A DNA stretch of 64,000 nt from Sycobia sp. Sy_11 (taxonomy: Eukaryota > Arthropoda > Insecta > Hymenoptera > Epichrysomallidae), in assembly GCA_018907035.1 (NCBI GenBank), contig JACCIC010000125.1, positions 1,116,001 through 1,180,000 of the forward strand, given 5' to 3'. The position numbers were made by a program, and so were the translations under genes. The notes under the pieces are model-generated. The model ran no database searches and was not told the origin of the DNA. It was given only the letters and a program-made list of their open reading frames with translations. Positions 1-11,888 of the stretch are shown piece after piece (position 1 is the stretch's first letter; each line of letters begins with the position of its first letter).

Positions 1-316
1 TTTCATTAATATTTATTATAATCTATTCTGTATTATTACTTATTAACATTTTAAATAATTAGTGTAATTTCGATTTAACATAAAGATTGGTCTAAAGTAG
101 AGTCATTTTCTGTATAAACTAATAACGAAATGATTTTGTTCGTTTATTTATAATATTACAGTGATTGTGAACATAACCTCTCTTATGATAAAATTATCTA
201 TTGAACAAATTGTTAAAAATTGTTATGAATATATAATATATGAATATATTTTTTATTTAAGCAATTTGAATCTCATATTTTGTTATACAGTCATACGTAA
301 AATACAATACAATATT
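1..316. other. AT-rich sequence, nothing recognised
   Basis: No coding pattern, tRNA or repeat with a partner elsewhere in the window was seen. The short open frames are low-complexity and look like chance. Confidence 0.5.
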
Positions 317-766
317 TTAATTAAAATATTTACACAAGCTGCAACTTTTGAAAAATGTTACAATACAGCAGAGTGCTGTGATGTTCAGTTCGTAAAGTAG
401 AGCATCAATACATAGTGGGAGTTGTAATTTACATTTCATGAGATCCTCTATTAGCTGAGCGTGATGTGTCTCATATAGTCTGCATTGCCAAATAACATGA
501 TTAAGATTTTGGTCATATTTTGTGCACTGACATTTGGGGTCATTAATTATAGACATTCGGATGCTGCTAAGTTATAGTGATCAGATCGACAACGATTAAC
601 TGTATCTATTATTTGACGGGAGAGATTTTTGTTATAAAACCATGGCTGTTTTCCATTTGAGTAGAAATACGTGAAATACTTTTTGCCTTTTATTTTCCCT
701 GCATCGACAATAATTTTTTTTTGTATTTTCTTTTGTGACGTCCAACAGCGTTGGTGCCACACGGAC
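317..766 (-). pseudogene. Non-LTR retrotransposon ORF2 C-terminal tail (LINE, Jockey/I/R1-like)
   Basis: The minus-strand translation gives the cysteine/histidine-rich tail found after RNase H in insect LINE ORF2 proteins. The first part has a W-x3-W spacing, a KGKKYF stretch, PWFYNKNLSR and NRCRSDHYNLAAS. After a frameshift near position 550 it continues as KCQCTKYDQNLNHVIWQC, a CxC...H...C zinc-binding pattern. It should directly follow the RNase H domain, but that domain lies about 2.1 kb away at 2885-3505 on the same strand, so the element appears split by inserted DNA. Frameshifted and non-functional. Clade assignment within the LINEs is uncertain. Confidence 0.75.
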
Positions 767-1390
767 GTAACGATGGCGATTTAATGCCGTTGCCTTCCGC
801 TATTTGCCCCCTTGTTTTTTGGCCACGCTTTAGCGCTGAAGCCAGGGATACGCGGGGCGGATCGCGAGATTAATCGTCGCGGCGCGTTCGCGTGGTTTCG
901 TCGTTCGCGAGGGCCACACTCGAGGCAGCTCCAACGCGACCGGTTGAATATTAGAGCGGCGACGTATCTAATATTCTCTAGGAGGTAGTAGGGGCGCGAG
1001 CTTCCTCGGCCTCCAATCTACCTCGCTAGCTATCCGCGCTAAACTTTAGCGGAGACTGCGAGGTCCACCGGCAATTTCCTTGCCTGCAAAGACTAGCGTC
1101 CCCCGACCTAAAGCTGAGCGCGTGCTTCGCGGATTTAAAAGAAAAACGACGAGATTTAGGGTTAACTAAATTTTTCCTTTTATTATAACCGATAGATTTC
1201 GTACAAAATTCTGTTAAAGCTATGCGCGGATCGAACACGGCAATTCAGTTATTTTTTACTTTTAATTTCAGTTATTTTTTATTTTTTACTCCACGTAAAA
1301 TTCGGTTGTGGTGGGGAGATGGAGGGGGGCTTTTCGTAAAGACAAAGCAGCCTCCGTTCATCTCTTACAAATTTCTTAAATCTATCTTAC

Positions 1391-1393
<3 letters not shown>

Positions 1394-1433
<40 letters not shown>
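1394..1433. repeat. (TA)n microsatellite
   Basis: Uninterrupted alternating TA visible in the sequence. Confidence 0.95.
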
Positions 1434-1435
<2 letters not shown>

Positions 1436-1476
1436 CAAAATATAACTGAAAAGTATAATTAAAAAGATTATTTATG

Positions 1477-1477
<1 letters not shown>

Positions 1478-1531
<54 letters not shown>
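1478..1531. repeat. (TA)n microsatellite
   Basis: Uninterrupted alternating TA, 45 bases from the previous tract. Confidence 0.95.
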
Positions 1532-1535
<4 letters not shown>

Positions 1536-2884
1536 GTTATTAAATAATGATAATCAATATTAAACATTATAGATAATATTTGCTATTTAGCAATTATAAA
1601 CATATAAGATAATTCGATGAAGATATTCTTCAACGTAGTAGTATAATTTAGTTAATAGTACTAGTTCTAGATTACAAACACATATCTTGCAATATCATAA
1701 TAGAAAAACAATAGTCATTATAGTAATTAATTATAACATATACTATTAATATAATAAAATAATTAGAATCTTAAATAATCGGTAGTAATTATAGATCGTA
1801 AGTAAGAATAATAATAACAATAATTGTAATTATAATAATTGACTATAAACATATACTATTTAATATAGTAAAACATTTCGTATCTTAAATACTCTGAAAA
1901 AATTATAAATACGTAAGTAATAATAATGATAATAATAGTAATAATAACTATAATAATAATTGATTATAAACATATACTCTTGAGTATATAGTAGAACAGC
2001 AAAATATTGAATAATCGGTAGTAATTATAGATTATAAATATATATTTTACATTATAATGGTAAAAGTAATAATAATAGTTAATAATGATAGTAACAATGG
2101 TAATAGTAATGATAAGTGTAGTAATAATAGTAGTAACAAACTACTCGTAGATCGACGTTTCATATTTTATTCTGGAATATTCTTCAAAATAATATTTTCT
2201 TCGCCTCTGAGTTTTCATCATATATTTTAAAACTCTCTGTTAAGTTGCATTCGTCGAAACCGTTGGTGATATTCGACGGCCACTCAGATTTCATACTTTG
2301 TATACAAAAGGGGCCATAAATGATGCACAAGCGCGCATTTCGCTTTCTTCCGACTTTCCTACGGGAAGATAGCATCGGTGGGGGAGGTAGAGAGGAGCAT
2401 TTCAGTCAGAGTCGTAATTTCGGCGCGGCCAGTGCGCGCTACGGACGGACATGCGGCCTAGCTATACGGTTCGGGCCGCATTTGGTCGGACTTTTATTGG
2501 GGGAGGGAGGCGCGAGCTACGCAGTTAGTCGCCCATATACATTGGCGAATACCCTTGTATACCGTAGATACGTCTCCAAAATTTTCCAGGGATTATACTG
2601 GAATCTTCTGGAGACTGTATATTCAACGTATATATTTATTTTTGGCATAGAAACAGCGTTGCCATACCTCCTGCACTTTCTTCGCTCCCTCTCCTTATTA
2701 GTATCGTATCGTCTTCTCCCCTTTCCCGATTCCGTTGCTTACTTCCCCCCGTTTTAAAAATCGTCGGGAAGTATACGCAATGACGCGCCGTACGATTTGA
2801 CCTGCCTCAAAAATACACATGTATGGTTGCTGGACGCAACACTTTCATATCTTTTTTATACAGTTCATATAATTCTGTAGCTAT

Positions 2885-4545
2885 AATTAATTTGATGTTT
2901 TCTCAATTCGACTACATGCATTATTGGGATTTGTCTTTGCGATTTCATTATCTGTAAGTTCTGTATGTGAGGGCTCGTAATAGAATTGAATATTGCCTCT
3001 TACTCGCTTATTGTTCATAAATTCGTTTTATTTTTTTTATTTTGTAGATTAGAGGATTAGTTTTTATATTAATTATAGACATTTGTAAGTCATTTAATAC
3101 ACTTAAGGAGTTACAGAGAATTAAATTACAGGAGCTCACATTATTTAGTGCGATGTCAAATGCTTCTATAATGGCAATACATTCTGCACTATATACAGGT
3201 GTATATTTATTTAATGTATTTATTCTTAGTATGTTTAATTTCGGACAAAAATAATATGTTTCTATTGGAGAGTCGCTTGATTTCTTAGTTGACTCGATAT
3301 ATATTAAATCTGAGTTATTCGCGTCACTGAGGGAATATGGTGTAATGTTAGACGGCAATAAATATTGATTTTCGTTTTTAAGCTCATAAAATGAAATCGA
3401 AGATGTAATTGTTTCGTAGCTATAATTATATGGTGCATATTTGTTGCTTTTAAGTAGATTTGGTAAGTTTTCCTTTAACTGATAGATGCATGTTTCAAAT
3501 AACATTTTTCGTTTCTTTTTTTATTTTTTTCACTTTTATAGTACATATTTATCGTTTTGTTAATTGGTAGAGATTCATTTGATAATATTTTTGTTAAATA
3601 AGCATTGCATAAAAATTACGTTCGCTCTGGTGTTGATGGTAACTTTGATTATGCTAAGAGTACATTGGTAGGTGTCGTTTTTTGTAAGCCAAGGGCGTAT
3701 CTAATTGCAGTATTTTGTATTTGTTCAAGTTTATTTATTAGATTCTGACGAATGGCAAAGTACATAAAACTTGCATAATCTATTATAAACCGAACGTAGC
3801 TTTTATAAAAAGTCAGCACTGTTGAGGGGGCTGTACCCTACCAAATTTATTGAAAATATTTAAGGATATTAAGGGCTCTAAAGCATCTTTTTTGTGTCTT
3901 TTTGATTTAGATAGCAAATATTAGCTTGTAATCAAATACTACGCCTAAAACGCGAGTTTATTCGGACGATCGAATAATACAATAATTTATTTTGATAGTA
4001 GTTTCGCCGCGTACAATGTTCTTGTTGTTGAGGTCAATCAGCACTGTTTTATGAGTGGCTAGACTCAGTCAGATATTTGTCAAGTTTTTTTCAATATGAA
4101 CAATTGCTTTTTGTAACGAATTTTGATTCGGTAAGTAGAATGCTATATCGTCCGCAAATTGTGACACTGTATTCATTCTTGAAATATTTTTAGTAATATC
4201 AGCAACATTGATAACATAAAGTAGCGGACTGAGGACGCCTCCTTGTGGAATACCCTTGTACGCAATTTTATAACCGTCAATTATATCGAAATGTATATAC
4301 CTTTCATATGTGATAAATTTGATAAAGTGTAAACATTTTTGAGGGCATCCGATCCTCGCTAATTTGTCTAGCAGAAATTTTGAATAATAATGTCATCGAA
4401 CGCATCGGAGACATCAAGGAAAACTGTGTATAAGGATTTTCCATTTCGTAACGTTTGTTGAGTTTTTATAGTTCAATTAAGTAGACTGTCTGTGCACGAT
4501 TGACAAAAGCGAGAGCCACTTTGATCGAGCTAAATAGTTACAATA
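2885..4545 (-). pseudogene. LINE ORF2 fragment: reverse transcriptase and RNase H
   Basis: Read on the minus strand, the order is RT then RNase H. RT motif A (FLDVSDAFDD) lies near 4391-4424, GIPQGGVLSPLLY near 4207-4255 and the catalytic FADD at 4147-4158. RNase H is the 165-codon frame at 3008-3505, with YTPVYSAECIAIIEAF; the later catalytic Asp position reads Asn (LCNSLSVL). Past the stop at 3008 the domain continues with EPSHTEL and NEIA before homology ends near 2885. The 5' part of ORF2 (endonuclease) and all of ORF1 are missing, as in a 5'-truncated insertion. Many stops and frameshifts; non-functional. Confidence 0.85.
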
Positions 4546-5201
4546 AAATAATATTAATTTCAAAAAATCAAATAAAAATATATTATAAAAGTATATAACC
4601 AAGATATAAACATTAAAGTATATATAAAACTAAGTTAGAGTATGTATTAGTTGTACGAACAATAATGAAAATATATTAAGTTTTTATAGAATAATCTATT
4701 AATTTATGTCATCATTCTATTTGGGCAAGGAAACCAACTTCGTAATACCTGCCGAAATAAGGCGTTGACTTGCGCAAGTTCATACGTCAGAAGCGTATGT
4801 GTTTCCAACGAAGGCCTTTTAGGTAGCGCAATATGTACATTAGCGATGCGCTAGTTTACAACTTTTAATGTTATTTTGCGGTAAACTCAGTACTTTTCAC
4901 AATTAAACCATATTGTAAATAAAATAAATAGTGGGCATAAAAATTGTAACAAATATTTCTAATAAAAAATTATAAAATTACATTAATATTAAGGCAAGAA
5001 ATAAAAAAATAAATAAAATAATAAAATAAGCCATACAAACGGGGAGCAGAGAGGGATTGCGGATAGTTATAGAAAAATAGGGTATATAATGCCCCGATTT
5101 TTCCAGAAAAAGTCAGTAGCAGTCAAGAAGTATCAATCAAGAAGCAGTCAGTCAGGAAGCTAGTACTAGCCTCGAAAAAACTCCAGAATGTCATATCAGC
5201 A

Positions 5202-5203
<2 letters not shown>
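4546..5203. other. AT-rich interval, nothing recognised
   Basis: Contains a short GC-richer patch near 4730-4840 with no coding pattern, then AT-rich DNA up to the CT tract. Confidence 0.4.
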
Positions 5204-5254
<51 letters not shown>

Positions 5255-5293
5255 ATGTCTCTCTCTCTCTCTTTCTCTCTCTCTATGTCTCTA
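5204..5293. repeat. (CT)n microsatellite
   Basis: CT dinucleotide tract interrupted by TTTC and ATGT variants. Confidence 0.95.
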
Positions 5294-5790
5294 TGTTCAA
5301 TAGCTGAATATTGAAAGTAAGGAATAAAGTTAATTACAATTTAATTATTATTTTCATTAAACCGAGCGTAGGAAACATTTTAAAATAAAACGAGAATTGT
5401 TATTTCTCTTAATCAATTTTTTAATAAGATATTTCCGAGCTAGTGGAGGAAACTCCAGGCACAAAACCAAGCCAGGGTACATCGAAGGCACATATACGCA
5501 TACATAAAAATATACGTGTGTACTTCGAATAAATCTGATGTGCACGAAAGGGCGAAAATGCACAGACGTCATATATATATATACTAGCATCTCTCGTCTC
5601 CGCTTCGCCCGAGATAATAATTTAACCCATTTCATAAACAATTCCATAATATCTAAGTAAAAAGTACTCATATATACAAATCTATATCTATAAATAATTG
5701 ACCGTAATTTATTTATCGTCGCTTCTGTATAAAAAGCTGCTTCAATGTAGCCTCCACTTCAAAAAGTTGATATTTTGCCGACCATTTTAT

Positions 5791-5852
<62 letters not shown>

Positions 5853-5928
5853 TATTAAGTATGGCTTCGATGGAGAAAATTGTACTTTCGAGTTCAAGCG
5901 GTAACAAAAGATGTCCAAGTGTCTCGAG
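5294..5928. other. Interval with (TA)n tract
   Basis: No supported gene. A 104-codon minus-strand frame at 5357-5671 is AT/CT low-complexity and has no recognised domain. Pure (TA)n spans about 5794-5850. Confidence 0.5.
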
Positions 5929-6085
5929 ATGATGTTTTCGGAGAGTATCATGTTGGGACTATAGGAAATGTCTCGGGACGACTGCTATAAAGTTTTGTAT
6001 TGGGGAGGTAGAATACAATGTCTAGTTATCCTGGGACGACCTTTACTGGGAGTGTGCGTGTTCGAATGATAGAATACTAATTTCT

Positions 6086-6665
6086 TCATAGAAGTCGTAA
6101 TGACATACCTAGACATCGTTTCCCACCAATTATATATGACACTCCCCGTAGAAGTCATTCCAAATCATCTGAAAATCGCATTCTATCATCCGAACACGAA
6201 ACTCCCCGTAGAAATCGTCCCGAGAAAGCTATCATCGCTTCCTAACGACTAAACGCAATACTCCCCGTAGAAGTCGTTCGGAAAGAGTACCGAATCAACA
6301 TGAATCTTCCCATAGAAGTTGATTTCCTCATATCTGGAAGTCGTTTTCTATCAACTAAATACAATATTCCCCGTAGAAATCGCCTAGAGACACCTGGACA
6401 TCGCATTCTATCATCCGAACACACAACTGCATATATAAATCGTCTTGAGGCAGCGGGATATCGTAATCAATCGCCCGTACACGCCAATACAATATTTCTC
6501 AGTAGAAACCGTATTTCAAATGCGTATATATAATATCCACAATATAATATACATACAATATATATTAATATTTAATATATTTTCATTTTATCAATTAAAT
6601 ACCATGACTATTTTCGTAGTGATGCCAACTGAAATTCAAGCGAAATGGTATGGCAAATAGCATAT
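6086..6665 (+). repeat. FB1 left inverted arm
   Basis: Tandem units with the CCCCGTAGAAGTCGT core. It pairs with 7250-8015 in reverse complement. Confidence 0.75.
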
Positions 6666-7249
6666 TTTTTAAGCAGACGATGGATATTTCCTTTTTATGC
6701 ATAAGTGACGATATATTTTATATATTAATATACATAGTTTCAAGGTTGTTAGTAAAGAACCCTATTTGTCGTGACAAAATATATTCAGTATGATTTGGCA
6801 TACAGAACCATTTTATAAGAGAATAGAGAGAGTAAGAGAAAATAAAATTTACAAAAATCAAAAAATATCCATAAGGTGTGAGTGTATTGTCAGATTAACC
6901 GACTAACGCCACACCTTTCTTAGGATACGAATCCCAAAGTTGGATACGAACATCGTTTGAGCTGGCCTGGTATTAATACTTTAAGCGGACTACTTTGAGT
7001 TGATGTTCGTGATTCAAGACGCCACCTAGTGGCCACTGGTAGAACTGACCACTAAAACTGTTAACTTAATTTATTGTTAAAAGTAAAATGATTTTCAAGA
7101 AAAAACATAGCCTATGTCTTTCCCAAGATAATATAGAATCTATATGTCAAATTTCAGAACAATCGGTTCAGTAGTTTTTTCGGTTATTATTATTCTTTAC
7201 CAACACCTCGAAATTATGTATATATAAATAAAATATATGGTCTATCGCC

Positions 7250-8015
7250 TATTTACAAAATATGCTATGCGCATACCAAAATTTTGCTTGAATTTCAGTT
7301 AACATCACTACAAAAATATTCACGGTATTTAATTGAAAAAACAGAAATATAAAAAGTATATATATATAAAGTATATATATATATATATATATTGTATGTA
7401 TATTATATTGTAAATGTTATATATACATATTTTAAATACGGTTACTACTGAGTAATATTGTATTGGCGTGTACGGGCGGTTGATTACGATATTACGTTGC
7501 CTCAAGACGAATTCTATACGCAATTGCGTGTTCGGATGATAGAATGCGATGTCCAGGTATCTCTGGACGATTTCTACGGGGAATGTTGTATTTGGTTGAT
7601 AGAAAACGAGATCCAGGTATGAGGAAATCAACTTCTATGGGAAGATTCGTGTTGGGACGGTAAAATAATACGACATCTAGGTCTTTCCGAACGACTTCTA
7701 CGGGGAGTATTATCGTGTTTAGTTGCTAGGAAGCGATGCTAGCTTTCTCGGGCCGACTTCTACTGGGATTATCGTGTCTAGTTGGTAGGAAACGATGTTT
7801 AGGTATGTCGGGACAACTTCTAATGGCAGTTGCATGTTCGGATGATCGAATGCGATTTCCAGGTGTTTTGGAACAACTTCCACGGGGACTTTCGTGTTCG
7901 GACGTTAGAAGATGATGTCCAGCTATGACGGAACGATGTCTACGGGGAGTATCGTGTTTAGTTGATAGTAAACGAAGTTCAGGTATATTGGGTCAACTTC
8001 TACGGGGAGATTATA
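7250..8015 (-). repeat. FB1 right inverted arm
   Basis: Reverse-complement counterpart of the left arm, with about nine degenerate units carrying TTCTACGGGGA. Confidence 0.75.
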
Positions 8016-8148
8016 TATGAGTGTTTATTAAACTACTATGGCACAACGTAATGCAAATGTAGTTTAATAATGCAGCAATCATCTTTCACAGTTATATAAT
8101 CAAAATAATTTATGCTTATATATATATATGAGTGTTTATTAAACTTTT

Positions 8149-8835
8149 TATATCGTGATGATAGTTATTTCCAGATACTTGCAACATAGATAATATCCAT
8201 AGCCATCTAGTAGCAAAACTAGGCGCAAAATTTTAATTTTTTGGCGAAAAAAGATTACAAAATCAATTAGATCACCGCCACTGCTATACATATTTACATA
8301 GAGACAGTATTTTCTCCCAAATTTATTTCTCGCTTTCTAAAATTTGTTGCGCATGTAAGTCTTCAATTGAACTTGTTAAAGGAAACAATTTTTTTTACAA
8401 TAAATAAACAGATTTTGATTTTCAAGCAAATATTTTTAGATTTAAAAAAAAAGTGTTCAATTTTTATTTGATGCATTTAAAATAATATTTCTTAATTTAA
8501 GAAAATATGAAACAATAACGTTGAGTAATTTGTTTCTTTGTTTCAAACCAATAAAAATTTCTTAAAATTAAATAATATATTTATTTATTACTAGGAAATA
8601 ATTGATTTAAGATTGGTTGCTTCATTTAAATAAATGGATTTCCTCAAATTAAGTTGTTTAATTCAAGAAATCGTTTTTTATTGCAAGTAGATTTTTTGGA
8701 TTGAAAAAATGATAAGTTTTAAGTAAATATTTGTTTAAGTCAAGAATTGTATGCTGAAGTGAAAGAAATATTTTGTTAAATTAATGAAATGGTTTTTTAC
8801 TAAAATTTTTTTAATTTAGAATTTTTTCTCAGGGT
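8149..8835 (+). repeat. Unclassified dispersed repeat, copy 1
   Basis: This matches 63215-64000 in the same orientation with moderate divergence. Shared landmarks in order: AGTTATTTCCAGATACTTGC, a TAGCCATCTAGTAGC-like stretch, a TTGTTGCGCATGT-like stretch, AAAGGAAACAATTTT, GTGTTCAATTTTTATTT, AGTAATTTGTTT and GAAATGGTTTTTTACTAAAA. No ORF or terminal repeats were identified. Confidence 0.7.
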
Positions 8836-8904
8836 AGCTATTTATTGTGGATATTTAGCATTATATCGATATTTTTAAACCAATGTTTAAATTACGTAAC
8901 ATCG

Positions 8905-9205
8905 CTGTACTATTATTCTTTGATATATCAAAGCACAATATTTATCTGAAATTACTACGATCTTAACTTGTAATATATCAAGAAGCAATATTTGTGTAAT
9001 ATATTGTAGCGAAATGTTCCTGTGATATTGGTACTATATTGTCTTGTAATATATTACGGCATAATATTCCTGTGACACTCCGGCGATATTACTCTGTGAT
9101 ATATCATTGATTAATATTCCAATGACATTGCTACGATATTGCTATGTGATATATCACAACACAATATTGCTGCACAATATTACGACAATATTTTTAATAC
9201 TTGAG
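8905..9205 (+). repeat. Degenerate ~60-bp tandem repeat
   Basis: About five degenerate units, each with a GTGATATATCA-like core, then an ACAATATT-like block and a TACGATATT-like block. Spacing is irregular, so this is an old array. Confidence 0.55.
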
Positions 9206-9612
9206 ATTCCTGTAATATTGTTTTAATGTATAATACTATGTGAGTAGTATAGAATTATTGAAATTGATTAATATTACATTGAAACGGGCCTTATCCATAT
9301 TTTTCATAAAAATAATTTACTATAGGATACATAATTATCTCAGGCGAAAGCAACCCATGGGATGCTAATTACGTATACATATATTAGCCGTAATGAATAT
9401 ATTAAATTAACTAAATGCTTATGTATCTATTTATTAGTTTAAATTTATTGATCATATCAGTATTAGCTGCAAATTTTATAGAATGTTATAAGTGTAACTT
9501 ATTTTTCCGAAAAACTTCGAGAAAGGTTTCGGAAATAAAAATAAAATTAAATCGAAGTTTAAAATAATAAATTGATATGTATAATAAAATAAAAGAGTTT
9601 TGTATTTCTTAC

Positions 9613-9696
9613 CATTATCTTTTATTTCATTTCCATCTATTATCATTCCTTTACTCAATTCCTCTGAATTTTCTTCGTTATTTATGTGGTTATCTT
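9613..9696 (-). CDS. Candidate internal host exon (84 bp), acidic protein, unknown function
   Basis: On the minus strand a pyrimidine-rich acceptor ends TTTGATTTCCAG at 9697 and the donor is G|GTAAGAA at 9613/9612. Only one frame is open, entered with two leftover bases and left with one. It encodes an acidic stretch including DNHINNEENSEELSKGMI. The entry phase matches the exit phase of the exon at 11666-11888, which ends with one extra base before a consensus GTGAGT donor. The two therefore fit as consecutive exons of one minus-strand gene. No domain is recognised. The next downstream exon was not found. Support is splice signals plus phase only. Confidence 0.5.
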
Positions 9697-9763
9697 CTGG
9701 AAATCAAAATAATAATGTATGAAATATCTTATATGCTTTAATTTATTTAGAATTCAAAAAGTT

Positions 9764-10486
9764 AGTATTCAAAAAGTAAGTATTCCTAGTTTGGCGTCTC
9801 TCTCATACACCACCTATCGGATTTGAATTGATCATAGGCTCAGAGGTTCTGTCAATAAGAGCGGATTTTATTTTGTTGAGAATATTGTTAAGAATACTTT
9901 TTCCAACAGTATGAACTCATAATTATGGACCTGTCAGTACAAAGCGAGTCCGATTGTAAATTACGTGGGGTTATCTGTTTTTTCAGTGCAAAAGATATTT
10001 TGGAAATGATGCCTCCTGAATATTAACTTCATTGAACTTCTAATCATAAAATAATGCCAGAGAAGCTTAGTCACAGTAAAGATTGTGCCAGTGAGTCCCA
10101 CGCCTGTTTGCCGATAACCACAAACAAGACGACTTCACGACGCTCAAAACTTTTTTAAATGCTTAAGAAAGAAGGTAATAATTTGCACTCACGTATTGTG
10201 ATCGGGTATGAAAGATGGATTTACTATACAAATTTCGAAATGAAGCGCCAAAGCACACACAAGCTTCCAATACCGAATTCGAAAAGTGCTTCAATCGTGG
10301 ATCCAAAAACAGGACATGTTATTTTTAAGGAAATTTTGTTTAAGTTTGCAAATAGATAAAAAAATAGATTGAGATCTAAGGCAACTATGTAGAAAAATAA
10401 TTTACGAGTAAAAGAATAAAGTCAAATTATTTTTATAGCTAGTATTTTCTTTCACTACAGGAATCCAAACTTACTTTTTGAATACT
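9764..10486 (+). mobile_element. Mariner-like element, internally deleted (723 bp)
   Basis: Inverted ends AGTATTCAAAAAGTAAGT (9764) and its reverse complement (ending 10486) bound a decayed transposase. Weak N-terminal homology starts near 9925. After a gap there is a 66-codon frame (10159-10359) with RIVIGYERWIYYTNFEMKR, which aligns with the mariner stretch around the first catalytic Asp (GDE/K-W-I-Y-Y). Here GDE reads GYE, so that Asp is lost. The second and third catalytic regions are absent. Length is about 60% of a normal 1.3-kb mariner. Dead copy. Confidence 0.75.
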
Positions 10487-11134
10487 TCTCATACATGCAT
10501 AAATATAATTTTAAATAACTTACTGATCATAAAATTACTATAATTTATGCAATATTTAAATAAATTTTATATTTAAATTTGGATTAAAATTAATATGTTA
10601 TACTATAAATTGTATAAGAATATTTACATTTAACAGGAAATAAATGTTTAATTCAATAAAGAAACAAATAATTTTTTCTCTTTCTCTCATTAGAAATAAG
10701 GAATTGATCTCTTATCAAAAATAACATAAATTTACATGACTATAATAAAATTATATTTTAAAATATTATCTATTTATTTAAATATATTTTAAATTAAGAA
10801 TTTCACTTGAAAAAATTCGCTTAATAGATAATGCATTATGATAATGACATCATAACCATGACATTCGTAATTAATTTTATATTTTACTGAGTAATTTGTA
10901 GACAATAATTGTTAATGAAGTAGAGATATACCGATTTTGGAAGTTTGTAAAAACATTTATTTTTAGAAAGGTAATTTAAAGATAAATAAATTATATGACA
11001 TGTAATTTCAGAATTATAATAAATGCGCTTAGACCTTGCGTCTCTCAGAATCAACATTACTGAATAAAAATGTAAAAACATATTCTATTTTGAATGAAAA
11101 TAAATAAAAACAAAGATTCTATATATATATATAA

Positions 11135-11194
<60 letters not shown>

Positions 11195-11665
11195 AAATTA
11201 TATTCAATTTATTAATATCTACTTAATATTGTACAATAATTTTATTCCATATTCTCTTTCATAATTTTGCATTCTTAGAAAGTTGCATCCGTGACAATGA
11301 AATATATTAGACATTTGTATTGCAAACTTAATCTATAGTGCATATTTTAAATTTATAAATTCGGTAGTTTTTTAACTTTTAACTAATGCTTAATGTAACA
11401 TAAGTTTTTGGAAAAATTCCAACTAATAGGTAAGATTGTCTAATGTCTATGAATTATTAATTTTTTGCATATTATTTATTTTATTGCAAAATGGTAAACT
11501 TTTACAGAAAAAATGTAACTACACTATTATTAGTCTTAATCACGTTTCTATGTATGTTATATGCTTAAATAAATATATTTTTATCTGAATAAATAATTAA
11601 GTATTAAAAGTAAATACAATTTTTTTCATGTCCCTCTGGTAATCGCAACATTGCCAAAAACTCAC
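10487..11665. other. AT-rich intronic or intergenic interval
   Basis: Nothing coding was seen beyond the exon that starts at 11666. Includes a (TA)n tract at 11119-11192. Confidence 0.5.
11119..11192. repeat. (TA)n microsatellite
   Basis: Alternating TA with one AATATTTA interruption near the start. Confidence 0.95.
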
Positions 11666-11888
11666 GTTTATCGGGAGAGACTGATAGTTCTGGGGAAACG
11701 CTTTTCCAGCTGATTGGGGAAAAGTAAATAGTGTCAACATCATTTTCAACTCCATTGCTTATCCCAATATGAATCTGCGGATTCTGGTTGTTCGTCTCCA
11801 TTTTGAAAATTGTTTCCACAATTTGTTTGTTCGTTACTGGTTCTTCAGATCCGTTTCGTATTTCGAACTTTAGACGATTCCTTAGTTT
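11666..11888 (-). CDS. Candidate internal host exon (223 bp), unknown function
   Basis: On the minus strand the acceptor is TTTTTTTAATCGTCTTTAG, directly before an open frame entered in phase 0. The frame encodes about 74 residues, including KLRNRLKFEIRNGSEEP, IHIGISNGVENDVDTIY and FSPISWKSVSPELSVSPDK. A strong donor AAAC|GTGAGT lies at 11666/11665 and leaves one base, compatible with the exon at 9613-9696. Without splicing the frame runs on to a stop at 11604. Codon content is balanced and unlike the surrounding AT-rich DNA. The phase-0 entry also fits the phase-0 exit of the exon at 34639-34827. No domain recognised. Confidence 0.55.

Larger units (their letters stand above)
767..2884. other. 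2.1-kb segment separating two parts of a LINE
   Basis: This stretch lies between the LINE RNase H and the LINE tail. It has a CpG-rich block at about 770-1240, two (TA)n tracts, a TAA/TAG-rich quasi-repetitive block at 1800-2140 and a second GC-rich block at about 2300-2760. A 145-codon plus-strand open frame at 2320-2757 has no recognisable domain and is probably chance. No clear terminal repeats or target duplication were found at its edges. Confidence 0.45.
5929..8015. mobile_element. Foldback-like element FB1 with tandem-repeat arms
   Basis: A large imperfect palindrome. The left arm (about 6086-6665) and right arm (about 7250-8015) are inverted copies, down to matching stretches such as the AAATACCATGAC region at 6598 against its reverse complement near 7320. 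Both arms contain many copies of a roughly 60-65 bp unit with the core CCCCGTAGAAGTCGTCC followed by a GAACACGA end; the right arm holds about nine units. Units at 5929-6085 run in the opposite orientation to the rest of the left arm. The centre (6666-7249) has no transposase. Long terminal inverted repeats built of short tandem units recall Drosophila Foldback or Galileo elements, but family membership is inference. Confidence 0.7.

Noticed and set aside
2320..2757. 145-codon plus-strand frame in a GC-rich block
   Set aside because: No recognised domain, no splice context, composition follows the local GC bias. Kept only as part of the unassigned segment.
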